A stretch of 64,000 nt of DNA from Alphaproteobacteria bacterium. GTDB lineage: Bacteria > Pseudomonadota > Alphaproteobacteria > Bin65. Numbering within the stretch: the stretch's first letter is position 1; every line of letters begins with the position of its first letter. The notes beneath the pieces were generated by a model. That model was given only the letters and a program-made list of their open reading frames with translations, was not told the origin of the DNA and ran no database searches. The position numbers were made by a program, and so were the translations under genes. Location of the stretch: contig JAJEGH010000045.1 of the NCBI GenBank assembly GCA_022819985.1, positions 62,001-126,000 on the forward strand, in the 5' to 3' direction. Positions 40,754-48,601 of this stretch are shown here, piece after piece.

Positions 40754-41491
40754 TCACGCCAGTCCCCGTTCCTTCCTGATCGCGTCCCAGGCCGCGTTGA
40801 TCTTGGCGATGTGCTCGTTGGCGGCGTCGACGAATTCCTGGGGCAGGCCCTCGGCGATCAGCTTGTCCGGATGATGCTCGCGGATCTGGGTGCGCCAGGC
40901 GGCCCGGGCCTCGTCGTCGCCGGCGGACGGGTCGATCCCAAGGATCCTGTACGGGTCGTCCTGCGGCCGGACCGTATGTTTCGCCTCGATGCGCCGGAAG
41001 TCGGCCTCCGAGAAACCGAACAACGCGGCGACCTCTTCCAGCCACGCCTTCTCGCCGGGATGGTACTGTCCGTCGGCCTTGGCGATGTGGAACAGGGCGT
41101 CGAGCAGCGCTTCCAGGATTGCCGGCTCGTCGCGGAACATGTCGCGAAGCTGCCGGGCATAGGGCTCGAAACCGGCGGCGTCCTGCTTGGCGATGTCGAA
41201 CAGGCGGGCGACCTGTTTGACCTCGCCGGGCGGCACCTGGAACACCTCCCGGAAGGCCGCGATCTCGTCGCGGGTCACGACGCCGTCGGCCTTGGCCATC
41301 TTGGCGCCGAGCACGATGACGGCGGTGGTGAACGCGATCTGGCGCGCCATCCGGCCGCCCGGCGCCCGGCCCGACAGGGTCTGGATCGTGCGGTCGGCGA
41401 CATGGCCGGCGCCGACGCCGATAATCGCGCCGATCGGCCCGCCGATCGCGAGGCCGGCCGCGCCGCCCAGGATCTTGCCCCAGATGCTCAT
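40754..41491 (-). CDS. djlA: DjlA-like co-chaperone (TerB + J domain)
   Basis: 245 residues. A glycine-rich N-terminal hydrophobic segment (GKILGGAAGLAIGGPIGAIIG) is probably a membrane anchor. A TerB-like helical domain follows (FTTAVIVLGAKMAKADG and FHIAKADGQYHPGE), then a C-terminal J domain with the essential HPD in REHHPDKL. This is the DjlA layout: a membrane-bound J protein that stimulates DnaK ATPase. It lies just downstream of the noncoding repeat block and upstream of the toxin-antitoxin pair. Confidence 0.92.
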   Translation of the reverse strand: MSIWGKILGGAAGLAIGGPIGAIIGVGAGHVADRTIQTLSGRAPGGRMARQIAFTTAVIVLGAKMAKADGVVTRDEIAAFREVFQVPPGEVKQVARLFDIAKQDAAGFEPYARQLRDMFRDEPAILEALLDALFHIAKADGQYHPGEKAWLEEVAALFGFSEADFRRIEAKHTVRPQDDPYRILGIDPSAGDDEARAAWRTQIREHHPDKLIAEGLPQEFVDAANEHIAKINAAWDAIRKERGLA

Positions 41492-41660
41492 GGCGCCGGT
41501 GTAGGGGGCGGATATGGCGTGCGCAAGGCGGTGCGCCGCCGCAAGCGGCGGGGGAATTCCGGCATGTCAGGAAATGTCATGATTTGTCATGATCCGTCAT
41601 GTCCGGCCGGCGGCGGGCCGCACCGCCTTTCCGTCGTTCCGGCCGTGCGCAACCCCCACC

Positions 41661-41817
41661 CCGTCATTTCGACCGGAGCGGCGTCAGCCGCGCAGCGGAG
41701 AAATCCGGCCGGCGACGGGCGCCGGCCGGATGCTTGAGCCTGCGGCGTCGACGGAGCGTCCGCCAGATTTCTCCACTCCGCCCCGGCCGGGGGCCGGGGC
41801 TCCGGTCGAAATGACGG
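41661..41817. repeat. Long hairpin, 19-bp inverted repeat (copy 1)
   Basis: CCGTCATTTCGACCGGAGC (41661-41679) is the exact reverse complement of 41799-41817. A nested pair GGAGAAATC/GATTTCTCC lies inside. Copy 2 (41937 to about 42094) has the same design with some mismatches. A REP/MITE-like folding element. Confidence 0.85.
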
Positions 41818-42234
41818 ATGGGGGGCGGTCCGGGTGGACGTGTCATGAAATGTCATGTTGTGTCAGGTTCCGTCCTGTCCGGCCGGCGGCGGGCCGCACC
41901 GCCCTTCCGTCGTTCCGGCCGCGCGCAACCCCCACCCCGTCATTTCGACCGAAGCGGCGTCAGCCGCGTAGTGGAGAAATCCGGCTGGCGACGGAGGCCG
42001 GCCGGAGGCACAGCCCTGCGGCGTCGATAGAGCGCTGATCGGGTTTCTCCACTCCGCCCCGGCCAGGGCCGGGGCTCCGGTCGAAACGACGGAAGGGAGA
42101 GTCGGTGTGTGTAATGAAATGTCAGGTTTTGTCATGATCTGTCGCAGCGCTTCGGGCTCGCACCGAGCGCACCGCCGTGTCGCCCCGGACCCCGATCCGG
42201 GGCCTGGAGCCGCCCGGCACAATCTTCGCGGTTG

Positions 42235-42280
42235 GCCCCTTCGACAAGCTCAGAGCCTGCCCTGAGCTTGTCGAAGGGGC
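42235..42280. repeat. 19-bp perfect inverted repeat with 8-base loop
   Basis: GCCCCTTCGACAAGCTCAG (42235-42253) pairs with 42262-42280. This motif, often written CCCTTCGACAAGCTCAG, is widespread between genes in many proteobacteria as a REP-like hairpin. It belongs to the third unit of the repeat block. Confidence 0.88.
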
Positions 42281-42537
42281 AGGCTCTGAACCCCGGACTT
42301 CCGCTCCGCTCCATCCGGGGTGACAGGGGAGGGGTGTGGCGGTGTCATCAAATGTCATGAAATGTCAGGTTCCGGCATTCGGTGGGTGGGACGGAATGGT
42401 CTGCCTCTTCGATTTCCCGCCGGCCGGCGCCGGCGCCGAAATTGCAGTTGTTGTTCATATAATGTTCTTTTAATGGAAGCCAAGCGGTTTTCGGCGTCGT
42501 CCGGGAGCGGCTTCGCGGCCGGACAGGCCGGCACCGT

Positions 42538-43323
42538 CTATGGCGGTCCGGCGGACGCCTGGCCCCCGATGGTTTCCTCGAACAGTTCCCAGACCCGCTC
42601 CGGCGCCTCGACATGGCAGTTGTGGCCGAGGCCGGGCAGCAGCGCGGCCTGCGGATCGAGCGCCTGCATCTCGGCCAGGCCCACCATCGGGTCGGCCTCG
42701 CCCGCGGCGAGCCGGACCGGCGCGTTGGCGGCGCGGTAGAAGTCGCCGACCGCCGGACCCACCGCAGCGTAGACGCCCTGGTCGGCCGCCAGCCGGAAGC
42801 CGCCCTCCGCCTCGGCGACGCCGGCCAGGGCCTCCGGCGCGTCGGCTTCGACCAGGCCGGCGAGGCCCGAGACCCTGAGATAGCGTTCGGCCGCTTCGGC
42901 CCGGCTGCCGAAAACCCGCGCCGGCCGGGCGGCCAGGCCCTTCATCTGCGCGACCTCGTCCAGCGTCCAGCCGATCTTGACGCCGAAGGCGAAGACGTGG
43001 CGCACGGTCACGCCGAACCAGCCGGTCGCCAGCGCCATCGCCACGACGCCGCCCATCGAATGGCCGAACAGGACCGTCTCTTCGTCCTGACTGCCCAGGG
43101 CGTTGGCGACATCGGCGGCGAAGCCGGCATAGCCGTAGGGCGGCGCGTGGGCCGAGCGCCCGTGGCCGCGCAGGTCGGCGGCGATCCAGCGCCCCGGCCA
43201 GCGCCCCTCGACGACCGGCAGCATCCGGTTCCACACCGCCGCGTTGGCGCCGATGCCGTGCAGCAGGACCAGCACCGGCGCGCCGCTGCCGCCGGATCGG
43301 GTGTGGATGTCGATGGCGCTCAT
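42538..43323 (-). CDS. Alpha/beta hydrolase
   Basis: 261-residue serine hydrolase of the alpha/beta fold. LVLLHGIGANAAVWNRML (oxyanion HG), DLRGHGRSA, the nucleophile elbow GHSMGG, an acid candidate in GEADPMV, and the histidine in PGLGHNCHVEAP complete a normal triad, unlike the two-domain hydrolase at 51-53 kb. The substrate is unknown. The region after its stop holds the repeat block. Confidence 0.9.
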   Translation of the reverse strand: MSAIDIHTRSGGSGAPVLVLLHGIGANAAVWNRMLPVVEGRWPGRWIAADLRGHGRSAHAPPYGYAGFAADVANALGSQDEETVLFGHSMGGVVAMALATGWFGVTVRHVFAFGVKIGWTLDEVAQMKGLAARPARVFGSRAEAAERYLRVSGLAGLVEADAPEALAGVAEAEGGFRLAADQGVYAAVGPAVGDFYRAANAPVRLAAGEADPMVGLAEMQALDPQAALLPGLGHNCHVEAPERVWELFEETIGGQASAGPP

Positions 43324-43509
43324 CGTAAATTCACTTCACCGGGATAGGCCGGGCGCGCTTCGCATTGCCTGCTGCGGCGTTTCCGGAGCGCATATCCGGC
43401 ACAACCTATCGCGCTCGCGCTCAACTGTCGGCCTGGGATGCCAATTTTCTGGAAAGTCAGCTTGAGCGCCAGGCCGATATTGCGGCAGAGGGGTCAGCCG
43501 TCGACAAGA

Positions 43510-43719
43510 TCAAGGCGTCGCTCGTTCAACGCGGCGGGCTAGGTCGGTTATCTCGACATTGCGCCCAACGCTGCGTTGAACCAGCGCCGAAACATGACCT
43601 TCCAGTGCGGTCAGCCGGCTTTCGATCGAGAGAAATTGCCCGTCATGCTCCGCCAGCTTCGCCTGAATGGCTTTCAGGTGCTCCAAGAGAAGTGCATTGG
43701 TCACGTTGTCCGGCTGCAT
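43510..43719 (-). CDS. Small coiled-coil protein, uncharacterised
   Basis: 69 residues from ATG 43719. Heptad-like: EHLKAIQAKLAEHDGQFLSIE, then LTALEGHVSALVQRSVGRNV. It resembles small coiled-coil proteins of unknown function common in proteobacteria. GAAGG lies very close to the start, so the exact start is unsure; the frame runs on upstream into the tRNA. Immediately downstream of tRNA-Ser on the same strand. Confidence 0.45.
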   Translation of the reverse strand: MQPDNVTNALLLEHLKAIQAKLAEHDGQFLSIESRLTALEGHVSALVQRSVGRNVEITDLARRVERATP

Positions 43720-43755
43720 GCCTTCGGATATAGCATCGGCGCGGAAAGGTGCCAA

Positions 43756-43842
43756 TGGCGGAGGGAGGGGGAATCGAACCCCCGACACCCTATCGGGTGT
43801 ACGGATTAGCAATCCGCTGCATTACCGCTCTGCCATCCCTCC
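43756..43842 (-). tRNA. tRNA-Ser (anticodon GCU)
   Basis: On the minus strand it begins GGAGGGATGGCAGAGCGG, has GCGGATTGCTAATCCG as anticodon arm with GCT, a long variable arm (CACCC/GGGTG) as tRNA-Ser has, a T arm GGGGGTTCGATTCCCCC, acceptor 3' strand TCCCTCC, discriminator G and an encoded CCA (43756-43758). It reads AGC and AGU codons. Confidence 0.97.
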
Positions 43843-43894
43843 GGAACCTCTTTGCCCCGGGGCGCCCGGTTTGCATCGGGGCCGGGGCGCTGCC

Positions 43895-43923
43895 TTCTAG
43901 AATGTGGCGATTCGGCCTGTCAA
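43895..43923 (-). promoter_or_regulatory. Promoter of tRNA-Ser
   Basis: On the minus strand a consensus TTGACA (43918-43923), 17 bases, CTAGAA (43895-43900). The tRNA begins about 52 bases after the -10 hexamer, so a short 5' leader is made and presumably cut by RNase P. Confidence 0.65.
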
Positions 43924-44272
43924 TGCGAGGGCGCGCAACCGCCGGGACCGACATGAGGTCGGATCCCCGGCCCGGTCGGCCGCAAACCTTCGATTTACAA
44001 GAGGTATATGTAGGCTCGCAGCCTGCCGCCCGCCAAGGCGTCCCGCTCTTAGCGCGATCAGCATCGACGATTCTGCCTCGTAACTTCTCCGGTTCGCACG
44101 CTCTTGCGGCGTTCTTCCCTTCCGCTCGCAGGGCGGCACAGGGCACCCGACCGGCGGCCGGCAACATGTCGACAAGATCGACACGTTCGGAAAAGGTGTC
44201 GAGAAAAACAGGATACATCGACATGACCTTCGACCTCGGCCGTCCTTTCAACGACCTTCCGGACCCGCCGGC
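43924..44272. other. Intergenic region, about 350 bp, nothing recognised
   Basis: Between the tRNA-Ser promoter and the GST gene. A minus-strand frame runs through it into the tRNA, but its composition is shadow-like. I looked for 4.5S, 6S and tmRNA core motifs and saw none. It has TGTCGA/TCGACA pairs around 44170-44215 that could form small hairpins. Confidence 0.4.
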
Positions 44273-44902
44273 CTATTGCGGCGGCGGCGGAATCTGTATC
44301 CCGCGCTGGACTGCCGGTCGGCTGCCGACGGCGTCGAACCAGCGCTTCACGTTCGGGTAGTCCGCCAGGTCGATCTCCTGCCACTCGTGCCGGAGCACCC
44401 AGGGCCAGGTCGCAATGTCGGCGATGGAATAGCCTTCGCCCGCCAGATGGTCCCGGCCGTCGAGCCGCCGGTCGAGCACGCCGTAGAGCCGGCGCGCCTC
44501 CGTGCCGTAGCGCTCGATGCCGTAGGGCACCTTCTCCTTCGCCGCGCGCAGGAAATGGTGCACCTGGCCGAAGATCGGGCCGATGCCGCCCATCTGGAAC
44601 ATCAGCCACTGGATGACCTCCATGCGTGGCGCCGGCGCGGTGGGCAGGAACTGCCCGTACTTCTCGGCCAGGTAGATCAGGATGGCGCCGGATTCGAAGA
44701 CCGTAATCGGCGCGCCGTCCGGCCCGTCCGAATCGACGATGGCGGGGATCTTGCCGTTCGGGTTGATCGCCAGGAATTCCGGTGTGAACTGGTCGCCCTT
44801 GCCGATATGGATCGGGTGGACGGTGTAGTCCGCGCCCAGCTCCTCCAGCATGATCGAGGCCTTGCGGCCGTTCGAGGTGGACCAGGTGTACAAGTCGATC
44901 AT
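44273..44902 (-). CDS. Glutathione S-transferase, Nu-class-like (YfcG/YghU group)
   Basis: 209 residues from ATG 44902. The N-terminal thioredoxin fold begins MIDLYTWSTSNGRKASIMLEEL, with NPNGKIPAIVD (cis-Pro site) and ESGAILIYLAEKYG; the helical C-terminal domain has EGYSIADIATWPWV, the GST N-capping motif. The TSNG at the active site in place of Tyr/Ser-Cys is typical of the Nu class, which has disulfide reductase activity. Divergent from the MaoC gene; a 15-bp repeat lies in between. Confidence 0.93.
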   Translation of the reverse strand: MIDLYTWSTSNGRKASIMLEELGADYTVHPIHIGKGDQFTPEFLAINPNGKIPAIVDSDGPDGAPITVFESGAILIYLAEKYGQFLPTAPAPRMEVIQWLMFQMGGIGPIFGQVHHFLRAAKEKVPYGIERYGTEARRLYGVLDRRLDGRDHLAGEGYSIADIATWPWVLRHEWQEIDLADYPNVKRWFDAVGSRPAVQRGIQIPPPPQ

Positions 44903-44961
44903 GGCGGGGTTCCGTCGCGGCTGGTGGAGATGCGGCGCTATCGATAGCGCGCCGGGCGCCG

Positions 44962-45004
44962 GAAACCAAACGGAATGAAACCAAACGGAATGAAACCAGC
45001 CGGA
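44962..45004. repeat. 15-bp tandem repeat between GST and MaoC genes
   Basis: GAAACCAAACGGAAT at 44962-44976 and 44977-44991, then a partial third copy (44992-45004), in the divergent promoter region. Confidence 0.9.
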
Positions 45005-45093
45005 TTGCCGCCGCGGCACGGATGCCGCTATCGTCGCGCCGTCTTCGCCAGCCGGCCGCATCGCGCCGGGAACAGCCGAACGGGGCCCGCGCC

Positions 45094-45579
45094 ATGTCCG
45101 AAAATTTCTGCGCTTTCACCTTCGACAATGTCCGGGACTTCGTCGGCAAGGAGATCGGCGTCACCGCCTGGCACCGGGTCACCCAGGACCAGGTCGACCG
45201 GTTTGCCGACGTGACGCGCGATCACGACTGGATGCATGTCGATCCCGAGCGCGCCCGGCGCGAACTGCCCTACGGCGGCACGATCTCGTTCGGCTTCTAC
45301 ACCCTGTCCCTGCTCACCGCCTTCTCCCATGAAGTCGGCCTGTGGCCGGACGGGGCGGACTACGGCCTGAATTACGGGCTGAACAAGGTGCGCTGGATGG
45401 CGCCGGTGCCGGTCGGCAGCCGGATCCGCGGGCGCTTCGTGCTCGAAGCCTTCGATCCGCACCCGAGCGGCGGCCACCTGAGCACGACCCGCGCGACGGT
45501 CGAGATCGAAGGCGAGGAAAAGCCCGCCATGGTCGCCGAATGGCTCGGCCTGTTCATGCGCGGGGCGGACGCGGCCTGA
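45094..45579 (+). CDS. MaoC family dehydratase
   Basis: Hot-dog fold hydratase, 161 residues from ATG 45094. The hydratase-2 motif is spread over ADVTRDHDWMHVDPERARR, with Asp and His as catalytic pair, then YGGTISFGFYTLSLLTAF. It probably hydrates a 2-enoyl-CoA or similar thioester. It is the first of a plus-strand run: MaoC, SDR, acyl-CoA ligase, small membrane protein, GST. ATG choice rests on the family N-terminus; the ribosome site is poor. Confidence 0.9.
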   Translation: MSENFCAFTFDNVRDFVGKEIGVTAWHRVTQDQVDRFADVTRDHDWMHVDPERARRELPYGGTISFGFYTLSLLTAFSHEVGLWPDGADYGLNYGLNKVRWMAPVPVGSRIRGRFVLEAFDPHPSGGHLSTTRATVEIEGEEKPAMVAEWLGLFMRGADAA

Positions 45580-45622
45580 TCCGTCAATTCCGCGAAGATA
45601 GCGGCTCGTATATCCCGAAGTA

Positions 45623-45695
45623 GTTGCCGTCGGAATTTCCCGGTTCGAGGTCTTGCCGCGCCGGTCGGCGCCGAATCCTTGTGCCTGACGGCAAC
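45623..45695. repeat. Inverted repeat between MaoC and SDR genes
   Basis: GTTGCCGTC (45623-45631) and GACGGCAAC (45687-45695) in a 200-bp gap with no gene. The arms are short and the loop is 55 bases; possibly a dispersed element. No clear promoter was seen. Confidence 0.4.
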
Positions 45696-45780
45696 TTCGG
45701 CTTGAGTCCGGGGGGCGGCTGGCCCTAAGCCTTGCCGGGCCGGACGAATTCCGGCGCCTCCAACATCCGGGAAACACCGC

Positions 45781-46611
45781 ATGACCAGCCTGCAAGGAAA
45801 AACCCTGTTCATCACCGGCGCGACGCGCGGCATCGGCCACGCTATCGGCGTCCGGGCGGCGCAGGACGGCGCCAACATCGTCGTCGCCGCCAAGACGACC
45901 GAGCCGCATCCGAAACTGCCGGGTACGATCTACACCGCCGCCGAGGATATGGAGCGGGCCGGCGGCAAGGCGCTCGCCCTGCCGGTCGACGTGCGCGACG
46001 ACGGCGGCCTGCGCGACGCCATGGAAGCGGCGGCGGAAGCCTTCGGCGGCATCGACATTCTGGTCAACAATGCCAGCGCGCTCAGCCTGACCGATACGCC
46101 GTCCACGCCGATGAAGCGCTACGACCTCATCATGGGCATCAACGTGCGCGGCACCTTTGCCGCGACCCAGGCGGCACTGCCGTATCTCAAGCAGGCGGCC
46201 AACCCGCATATCCTCACGCTCAGCCCGCCGCTCGACATGAACCCGCGCTGGTTCCGCGATTCGACCGCCTACACCATGTCCAAATTCGGCATGTCCATGT
46301 GCGTGATCGGCCATGCCGCGGAGTTCGCGCAATACGGCATCGCGGTGAACGGGCTGTGGCCGCGGACCTTCATCTCGACCGCCGCGCTGAAGCTGGTGCC
46401 GGGCATGGACTGGGAGACCGCGCGCACGCCGGAAATCCTGGCCGACTGCGCCCATATCGTCCTGACCCGCGACGCCAGGACCTGCACCGGCAACCTGTTC
46501 CTCGACGAAGAGGTGCTGGCGTCGGAGGGCATCGCCGATCTGGACAAGTACCGCAACCACCCGGACAAGCCGCTCGCCATCGATTTCTTCGTCGACGGGT
46601 TCGGAGAATGA
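45781..46611 (+). CDS. SDR family oxidoreductase, HSDL2-like
   Basis: 276 residues. TGATRGIGHAIG cofactor loop, NNASAL (NNAG type), catalytic Tyr-Lys in AYTMSKFG and the preceding active-site region LSPPLDMNPRW. AAKTTEPHPKLPGTIYTAAE is a strong mark of the hydroxysteroid-dehydrogenase-like protein 2 group, which acts in fatty-acid metabolism. It lies 31 bases before an acyl-CoA ligase, so a lipid- or acid-directed operon is likely. Confidence 0.93.
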   Translation: MTSLQGKTLFITGATRGIGHAIGVRAAQDGANIVVAAKTTEPHPKLPGTIYTAAEDMERAGGKALALPVDVRDDGGLRDAMEAAAEAFGGIDILVNNASALSLTDTPSTPMKRYDLIMGINVRGTFAATQAALPYLKQAANPHILTLSPPLDMNPRWFRDSTAYTMSKFGMSMCVIGHAAEFAQYGIAVNGLWPRTFISTAALKLVPGMDWETARTPEILADCAHIVLTRDARTCTGNLFLDEEVLASEGIADLDKYRNHPDKPLAIDFFVDGFGE

Positions 46612-46642
46612 GGCCGGGCGCGGGATACGGGGAGAAACAGCC

Positions 46643-48169
46643 ATGCTGACGACACTGGGCGAAGCCATCGAGAAGGCCGCGGCGGCGTTCGGCGGCAAGC
46701 CGGCGGTGATCTTCCGCGACGAACCGTGCAGCTTCGACGCCCTGAACCGGCGCGCCAACCGGGTCGCCAACGCCCTGGTGGCGCAGGGCATCGCGCCCGG
46801 CGACCGGGTGACCCTGTGCGGCCAGAATTCGACGGACTGGATGGCGGCCTATTACGGCGTCGCCAAGGCCGGCGCGGTGCTCAACCCGGTCACCGCCATG
46901 CTGACGGCCGGCGAGATCGGCTACATCGCCGGCAATTGCGGCGCGAAGCTGCTGATGGTCGGCGCCGGCAAGGGCGACGGGCTGATGGATGCGCTGGCCG
47001 GGTCCGACGTCGAGCGGGTCGTCCTGTTCGACGACGACGGGCCGGCGGATGCGACGCCGTTCGAGGACTTCATCGCCGATGCGCCGGAGGACTTCGAACT
47101 CCGGCCCCGCGGCCTCGATGAGCTCGGCGCCATCGGCTACACCTCGGGCACGACCGGCCATCCGAAGGGCGCGATGATGTCCAACCGGGCCATCGCGGTC
47201 AGCACGGCGGGCACGGCGATGATGCACGGAAGGACCGCCGCCGATATCGTCGTGACCGCGCTGCCCTGCTCCCATGTCTACGGCAAGGTCGTGATGAACT
47301 GCTCCGTCTGGTACGGCGCGACGCTGGTGCTGCACGAAAGGTTCGAGGCGGAGCCGATGCTGCGCTCGGTCGAGCAATACCGCGCGACCATGCTGGAGGC
47401 CGTGCCGACCGGCTTCATGTACATGCTCGCCGACCCGGCCATCGGCAAATACGACTTTTCGAGCCTGGAGCGGATGACCTGCGGCGGCCAGACCTTCCCG
47501 GCCGCGACCTGCGCCGAGGTCGAGGCGAAGTTCGGCGCGACGCTGATGGAATTGTGGGGCATGACGGAGCTGGCCGGCCCCGGCACGACCCACGCCTGGT
47601 CCTGCGAGCGGCGGCTCGGCTCGATCGGCGTGGCCCTGCCCTATACCGAGGCGCGGATCGGCGGCCTGGAGGACAGCGCGGAGACCATGCCGGCGGGCGA
47701 GCCCGGCGAACTGCTGATCCGCGGGCCGATCGTCATGATGGGCTATTACGGCAACGAGGCCGCCACGCAAGACTCCATGGCGGCCGACGGTTGGTTCCGC
47801 ACCGGCGACGTCTGCACCCGCGACGAGGACGGCTTCCTCTGGGTCGTCGACCGCAAGAAGGACATGATCAACACCGCCGGCTTCAACGTCTATCCGGCGG
47901 AACTGGAACGGGTCCTGGCGGCGCACCCGGACGTTTCGATGGTCGCCGTCGGCGGCGTGCCCGACGCGCAGAAGGGCGAGCTTGCCAAGGCCTATATCGT
48001 GCCGCGGCCCGGCAGCGACCCGGACGCGAACGACGTCGTCGCCCACTGCCGCAAGACGCTCGCGCCCTACAAGGTGCCGCGCAAAATCCAGTTCGTCGCC
48101 GACCTGCCGACCAACCCGACCGGCAAGATCCTGCGCCGCGAACTGCACACCATCGACGACGGGAGTTGA
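46643..48169 (+). CDS. Acyl-CoA ligase (AMP-binding, class I adenylate-forming)
   Basis: 508 residues. Activates a carboxylic acid to its CoA thioester via an acyl-AMP. Motifs: YTSGTTGHPKGAMMSN (P-loop-like A3), LWGMTELAGP (A5), GWFRTGDVCTRDEDGF (A7), RKKDMINTAGFNVYPAELE (A8) and the C-terminal lysine in PTGKILRREL (A10). Substrate unresolved. GGGGAGA lies before the ATG. Follows the SDR gene after 31 bases. Confidence 0.94.
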   Translation: MLTTLGEAIEKAAAAFGGKPAVIFRDEPCSFDALNRRANRVANALVAQGIAPGDRVTLCGQNSTDWMAAYYGVAKAGAVLNPVTAMLTAGEIGYIAGNCGAKLLMVGAGKGDGLMDALAGSDVERVVLFDDDGPADATPFEDFIADAPEDFELRPRGLDELGAIGYTSGTTGHPKGAMMSNRAIAVSTAGTAMMHGRTAADIVVTALPCSHVYGKVVMNCSVWYGATLVLHERFEAEPMLRSVEQYRATMLEAVPTGFMYMLADPAIGKYDFSSLERMTCGGQTFPAATCAEVEAKFGATLMELWGMTELAGPGTTHAWSCERRLGSIGVALPYTEARIGGLEDSAETMPAGEPGELLIRGPIVMMGYYGNEAATQDSMAADGWFRTGDVCTRDEDGFLWVVDRKKDMINTAGFNVYPAELERVLAAHPDVSMVAVGGVPDAQKGELAKAYIVPRPGSDPDANDVVAHCRKTLAPYKVPRKIQFVADLPTNPTGKILRRELHTIDDGS

Positions 48170-48210
48170 GCGGACTTGCAAGAGGCGGCCGCGTGCCATA
48201 AATCCATTAC

Positions 48211-48450
48211 ATGACCGCCTTCGATACGTTGCAAGCTTCCCGGGCCCTGCAGGCCGCAGGCGTCGACCGGGCCCACGCGGAAGCGCACGCGGCGCAACTG
48301 AAGGCCGCGGCCGACGCCGACCGCAATGGGGCGGCGACGAAGATCGATCTGGCTACGCTGGAGACCCGTCTGACCTGGCGGATGGTGGTTATTTCCGGCC
48401 TGTGGTCCGGCGTCCTGTTTGCGCTGCTCCGGTTCGTGCCGGTAACCTGA
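48211..48450 (+). CDS. Small coiled-coil membrane protein, DUF1640-like
   Basis: 79 residues. AALQAAGVDRAHAEAHA-type helix, a second helix ending LATLETRLTWRM, then one membrane helix (VVISGLWSGVLFALL) at the C-terminus. The design fits small DUF1640/MCUR1-like proteins. It follows the ligase after 41 bases; role unknown. Confidence 0.7.
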   Translation: MTAFDTLQASRALQAAGVDRAHAEAHAAQLKAAADADRNGAATKIDLATLETRLTWRMVVISGLWSGVLFALLRFVPVT

Positions 48451-48601
48451 TTCGTACGAAACGCCCCGCCGCTCCCAAAAAACCGAGATGCCGCCTCGGG
48501 TTTGTTCCGGGGTCCGGATTTCCGCTCCCAACGGCGCCCGCTACCGCAGCGGGACGTAAACGCGCGATCATCTGCACAACTCTCAAAACGAAAGGACCGG
48601 C

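Larger units (their letters stand above)
41563..42375. repeat. Modular intergenic repeat block (TGTCA-rich blocks alternating with hairpin units)
   Basis: No gene was seen in the 1 kb between djlA and the hydrolase. Four short TGTCA-rich blocks, with AAATGTCA as core, lie at 41563-41602, 41840-41880, 42109-42143 and 42341-42375. Between them are two near-identical units of about 270 bp (41563-41839, 41840-42108), each carrying the phrase GCGGCGTCAGCCGCG, and a third, unrelated unit. Unit 1 contains a long hairpin (41661-41817). Many sizeable frames run through the block, but they all read repeats. Confidence 0.85.

Noticed and set aside
41584-42358. Several 60-150 residue frames in the djlA-hydrolase gap
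   Set aside because: They read the repeat units and repeat the same phrases such as SFRP; no ribosome sites.
42348-42458. A 36-residue minus-strand frame starting MNNNCNFGAGAG, preceded by AT-rich sequence with TATAAT on the plus strand
   Set aside because: It ends in the TGTCA-rich repeat and has no ribosome site. The TATAAT has no matching -35 on either strand.
43790-44251. 153-codon minus-strand frame across the tRNA-Ser gene
   Set aside because: It runs through the tRNA and has shadow-like composition.
43924-44272. Possible 4.5S, 6S or tmRNA next to tRNA-Ser
   Set aside because: The conserved core motifs of these RNAs were not found on either strand.
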